Assembly (NCBI GenBank): GCA_023213395.1
Contig: CM041465.1
Coordinates: forward strand, 114,149,741 to 114,213,740
Direction of reading: 5' to 3'
Origin: Cycas panzhihuaensis
Taxonomy: Eukaryota > Cycadophyta
Length of the DNA: 64,000 nt
This document shows, in pieces, positions 61,301 to 64,000 of the stretch. Made by a program: the position numbers and the translations under genes. The notes beneath the pieces are model-generated. The model saw nothing but the letters and a program-made list of their open reading frames with translations, was not told the DNA's origin and ran no database searches. The stretch's first letter is position 1; each line of letters begins with the position of its first letter.

Positions 61301-64000
61301 TCATGCATACGATTTCTTGAGGAATTTTCCGTTGATAGCCTTCTCAAATTCAAGGCCTTCCAAGGTGGCGATCCTATAAGCGCCATTATCGAGGCTCTCA
61401 AGAACGATGAAAGGACCAATCCATTTAGGCCCAAATTTGGTTAGGCGATTATGGAGATATTCCAACTTGAGGATGTAGTCCCCAGGGTATAAAGGATGGG
61501 TGCGAAGATGTTTGTCATAAGTCCTTTGTGAGCAGGCTTTTGAAGTAAGGTTTGCTTAGTAAGCCACTAAACGTCTCTCATCCAGAGCCTCAAGGTCTAA
61601 GAGGCAAGCCTGACGGATAGACTCCTCATCGATAAGACCTCTAAGGGAGACTCGTAGAGAGGGGATCTCCACTTCTGGTAGGAGTACCACCTCAGTCCCA
61701 TAGACTGAGGAGAATGGTGTCATTCTAGTAGCCATACAGATAGAAGTACGATATACCCATAGGGTAGAAGGGAGCTGAAGATGCCAATCTCTTTGAGATT
61801 GTATAACAGTTTTCTTTAGAATGTTAATAAGGGTTTTGTTGAATGATTCAACTTATCTGTTTGCTTAGGGGTAATAAGGAGACGAGGTCTTATGAGAAAT
61901 CCTGAATTTCTCGTAAAGCTCATCCATCTCCTTATTACAAAAGGGGGTTCCATTATCTGTGATCAAGATGTCTGGAATCCTGAAACGACAAATGATGTGT
62001 TGGTAGATGAAGGTGGTTATCGTCTTGCCAGGCATAGTGGGCAGAGGGATTGCCTCTGCCTATTTTGTAAAATACTCTATGGTAGTCAAGATGTACTTAT
62101 GCTGCAATGAAGAAGGTGGTGATATGGCACTAATAAGGTCTAATCCCCATTGAGAAAAGGGCCATGGAGATATGATAGGATGGAGGGCCTTGGGAGGCAC
62201 GTGAGAGATGTTGGCATGCTCTTAGCATCGTTGACACCTTAGGGAATAGGCATGAGAGTCCTTGAAAAGGGATAGCCAATAATAGCCCATATGAAGGATC
62301 CTTTGGGCCATGGATTAGCCCCCAAAGTGGCCCCCAAAAATGCCATGATGGTATTTATGGAGTATCTGGTCCGCTTCGTCTGAAGCAACGCAGCGAAGAA
62401 GGATCCCATCGAAGGATCTTTTGTACAACTCTATGTCTATGAGGAAGTATTATCTGGCAATGGCATGGATGCATGACCTGACTTTGTTGCTGGCTTTAGG
62501 GCAGTATTCCTGCTGAGTGAGATACCACACAATGTCACCATACCACTTGCTATTGGCAAGCGGATGAGGAGAGGTACCCTAGATGGTCAGGATAGACTCG
62601 TAAGGGAGAGTCTCATCAATAGGAACATCGTGTTGGGAATGGGGGCACTAGCTAGTTGCTTTGCCACTATCATTCCCTTTTTCAACTTCCTGTTAATGAT
62701 TTGGAGGTCAAACTCTTAGAGTAGGATGGCCCAATGACCAGTCCTACTGGTCAAGTCAGATCGAGTAAGTAAGAAGCGCAAGGGATCATATTGGATGATC
62801 ACCTTGGTGGTGTTTCCGAGTAAATAATATCTGAACTTCTTGGTCGCATGGACCAAGGAGAGACATTCCTTCTCAGTAGGGGGATAGTTAAGCTCAACAA
62901 CCACGAGAGTGCGGCTGATGAAATAGATCACTTTCTTGACCTCTAAGTCATCCTCCTAGGCCAGCATAGTGCCCAAGGATTTATCAGCAGCCAAGGTATA
63001 AAGGATGAAGGGCCTATCAAAGCAAGGGGGTACCAGCGTAGGAGCAGAAGTGAGAGCTTCCTTAAGCCCTTCGAAGGCTTGTTGGGTCTTATCAGACCAA
63101 ACAAAGGGGACTCCCTTCTTCAATAAATTTGTGAGGGGTTTGGCATTTATGGCGAAGTCTGCCAAAAAATGGCTAAGGAAACCGAGCCTACCTAGAAATG
63201 ACTTGATTTATCATTGAGTTCTAGGAGGCGGCATGTCAAGGATTGCCTTAACTTTGTCTAGGTCAATTTGGATCCCTTGCTTTAACACAAGGAAACCTAG
63301 GAGTTTGCCAGAGGTGACAACAAACACACACTTAAGTGGGTTGAGACTAACATGATACTTGCGGCATCACGTGAAGATGGCCCACAAGTCAGAGGGATGA
63401 TGGGCTCTAGTACGCAAGAGACCCATCATGTCATCCATAAAGACCTCCAACATGTTGTTGATGAGGTCATGGAAAATAAAATGCATAGCCCTCTGGTATG
63501 TGGCTTCTATATTTTTAAGATCGAAGGGCATCACCTTATAGGCAAAGGTACCCCACAGGGCGGTGAAGGCCGTCTTATGGTAGTCTTCAAGAGATATCTA
63601 GATCTAGTTATAGCTAGAGAAGCTGTCCATCGAGGACATAACTTCGAATCCAGCAGTTCGATCGATGATTTGATCGATAAAGGGGAGTGGGAAGTTATCT
63701 TTAGGACATGCGTTATTAATATTGTAGAAATCAATACATATCCAGATAGACCCATTCTTCTTAGCAATGGGGATGATGTTAGATACCCATTTAGGGTAAT
63801 CAATGGAGGTAATAAGTCCAGCATCCAACAACTTCTTGAACTCCATCTTAATAGCGGTCGAGAGCTTAAGGTGGAGAGGACACTGCTTCTGGCACACGGG
63901 ACAGGTGCTAGGAATGGTGGTAAGATTATGAGTGACAATGGAGGGGTCAATTCCCTTCATGTCGAAATAATCCCACGCAAAAATGTCTTGAAACTCCTAG
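61301..64000 (-). pseudogene. pol: Element E pol: RT, RNase H and integrase, partial
   Basis: The minus-strand frame enters from beyond 64000 and ends at TGA 61301 (FLKKSYA). RT: LITSIDYPKWVSNIIPIAKK near 63800, an intact FMDD near 63435, with RNase H about 63165-62650 (the usual gypsy type, distinct from the one at 57211). Integrase about 62480-61301 keeps TDNG and VESFN. The in-frame TAG after YFTK near 62060 is also in A and B. Other stops and frameshifts are present. Gag and protease lie outside the window. Confidence 0.85.

Larger units (their letters stand above)
54174..64000 (-). mobile_element. Element E: Ty3/gypsy (Tat-like) retrotransposon, second LTR family, partial
   Basis: The 3' LTR is 54174-56852, followed (leftward in element order) by a polypurine tract, second RNase H (57633-57211), opposite-strand PMD gene (58328-60661) and gag-pol (from beyond 64000 to 61301). 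The 5' LTR and gag lie right of the window. The internal region is clearly homologous to A and B although the LTR belongs to another family. It interrupts element G. Confidence 0.88.

Noticed and set aside
1-64000. tRNA, rRNA, CRISPR or bacterial-type operons
   Set aside because: None seen; the primer-binding sites are the only tRNA-related sequences.

Overview
This 64-kb window is intergenic DNA from a seed plant with a large, repeat-rich nuclear genome. I see no host gene, rRNA, tRNA or CRISPR array. Almost every base falls in LTR retrotransposons nested in one another: Ty3/gypsy elements that look like the Tat lineage (LTRs of about 2.5-3.1 kb, one-frame gag-pol, extra genes downstream of integrase) and Tork-like Ty1/copia elements. 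The species cannot be named from the sequence; a gymnosperm or a large-genome angiosperm would both fit. All coding regions are decayed, mostly by in-frame stops at Gln, Trp and Arg codons, the footprint expected of methylated-cytosine deamination.

Layout, oldest level first. (F) A gypsy remnant lies at 51439-53072 and continues left of the window. (D', D) Two copia elements in minus orientation share one LTR (D' gag at 1-44 and 45671-46019; shared LTR 46091-46740; D gag-pol 46789-50713; outer LTR 50786-51438) and sit in F. (A) A plus-strand gypsy element of 45.6 kb (45-45665, LTRs 45-3149 and 42589-45665, target duplication CCTTC) split the D' gag. (B) A minus-strand gypsy element (4644-26695, target duplication GTATG/ATATG) split the A gag. 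(C) A plus-strand copia element (8606-13876, target duplication AGTGA) split B. Two solo LTRs (27568-30323 and 39278-41825) also lie in A. To the right, a short-LTR copia-like element G (53073-54173) was inserted in F, and a second gypsy family E (54174 to beyond 64000, minus strand) was inserted in G.

The most interesting content is what the gypsy elements carry after integrase. Elements A, B and E share an opposite-strand gene with its own TATA box about 160 nt upstream of the ATG, a 24-nt first exon, a 479-500-nt phase-0 intron, a long exon encoding a plant-mobile-domain (PMD) protein, a 101-136-nt phase-1 intron with a conserved branch-point-like motif, and a coiled-coil exon ending at a shared stop. 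F keeps the last part of the same gene. Beyond it, in the sense orientation and next to the 3' LTR, A and E carry a separate 140-codon RNase H of the archaeal/bacterial type; B has lost it. Element order is therefore LTR, gag-PR-RT-RNaseH-INT, PMD gene on the opposite strand, second RNase H, LTR.
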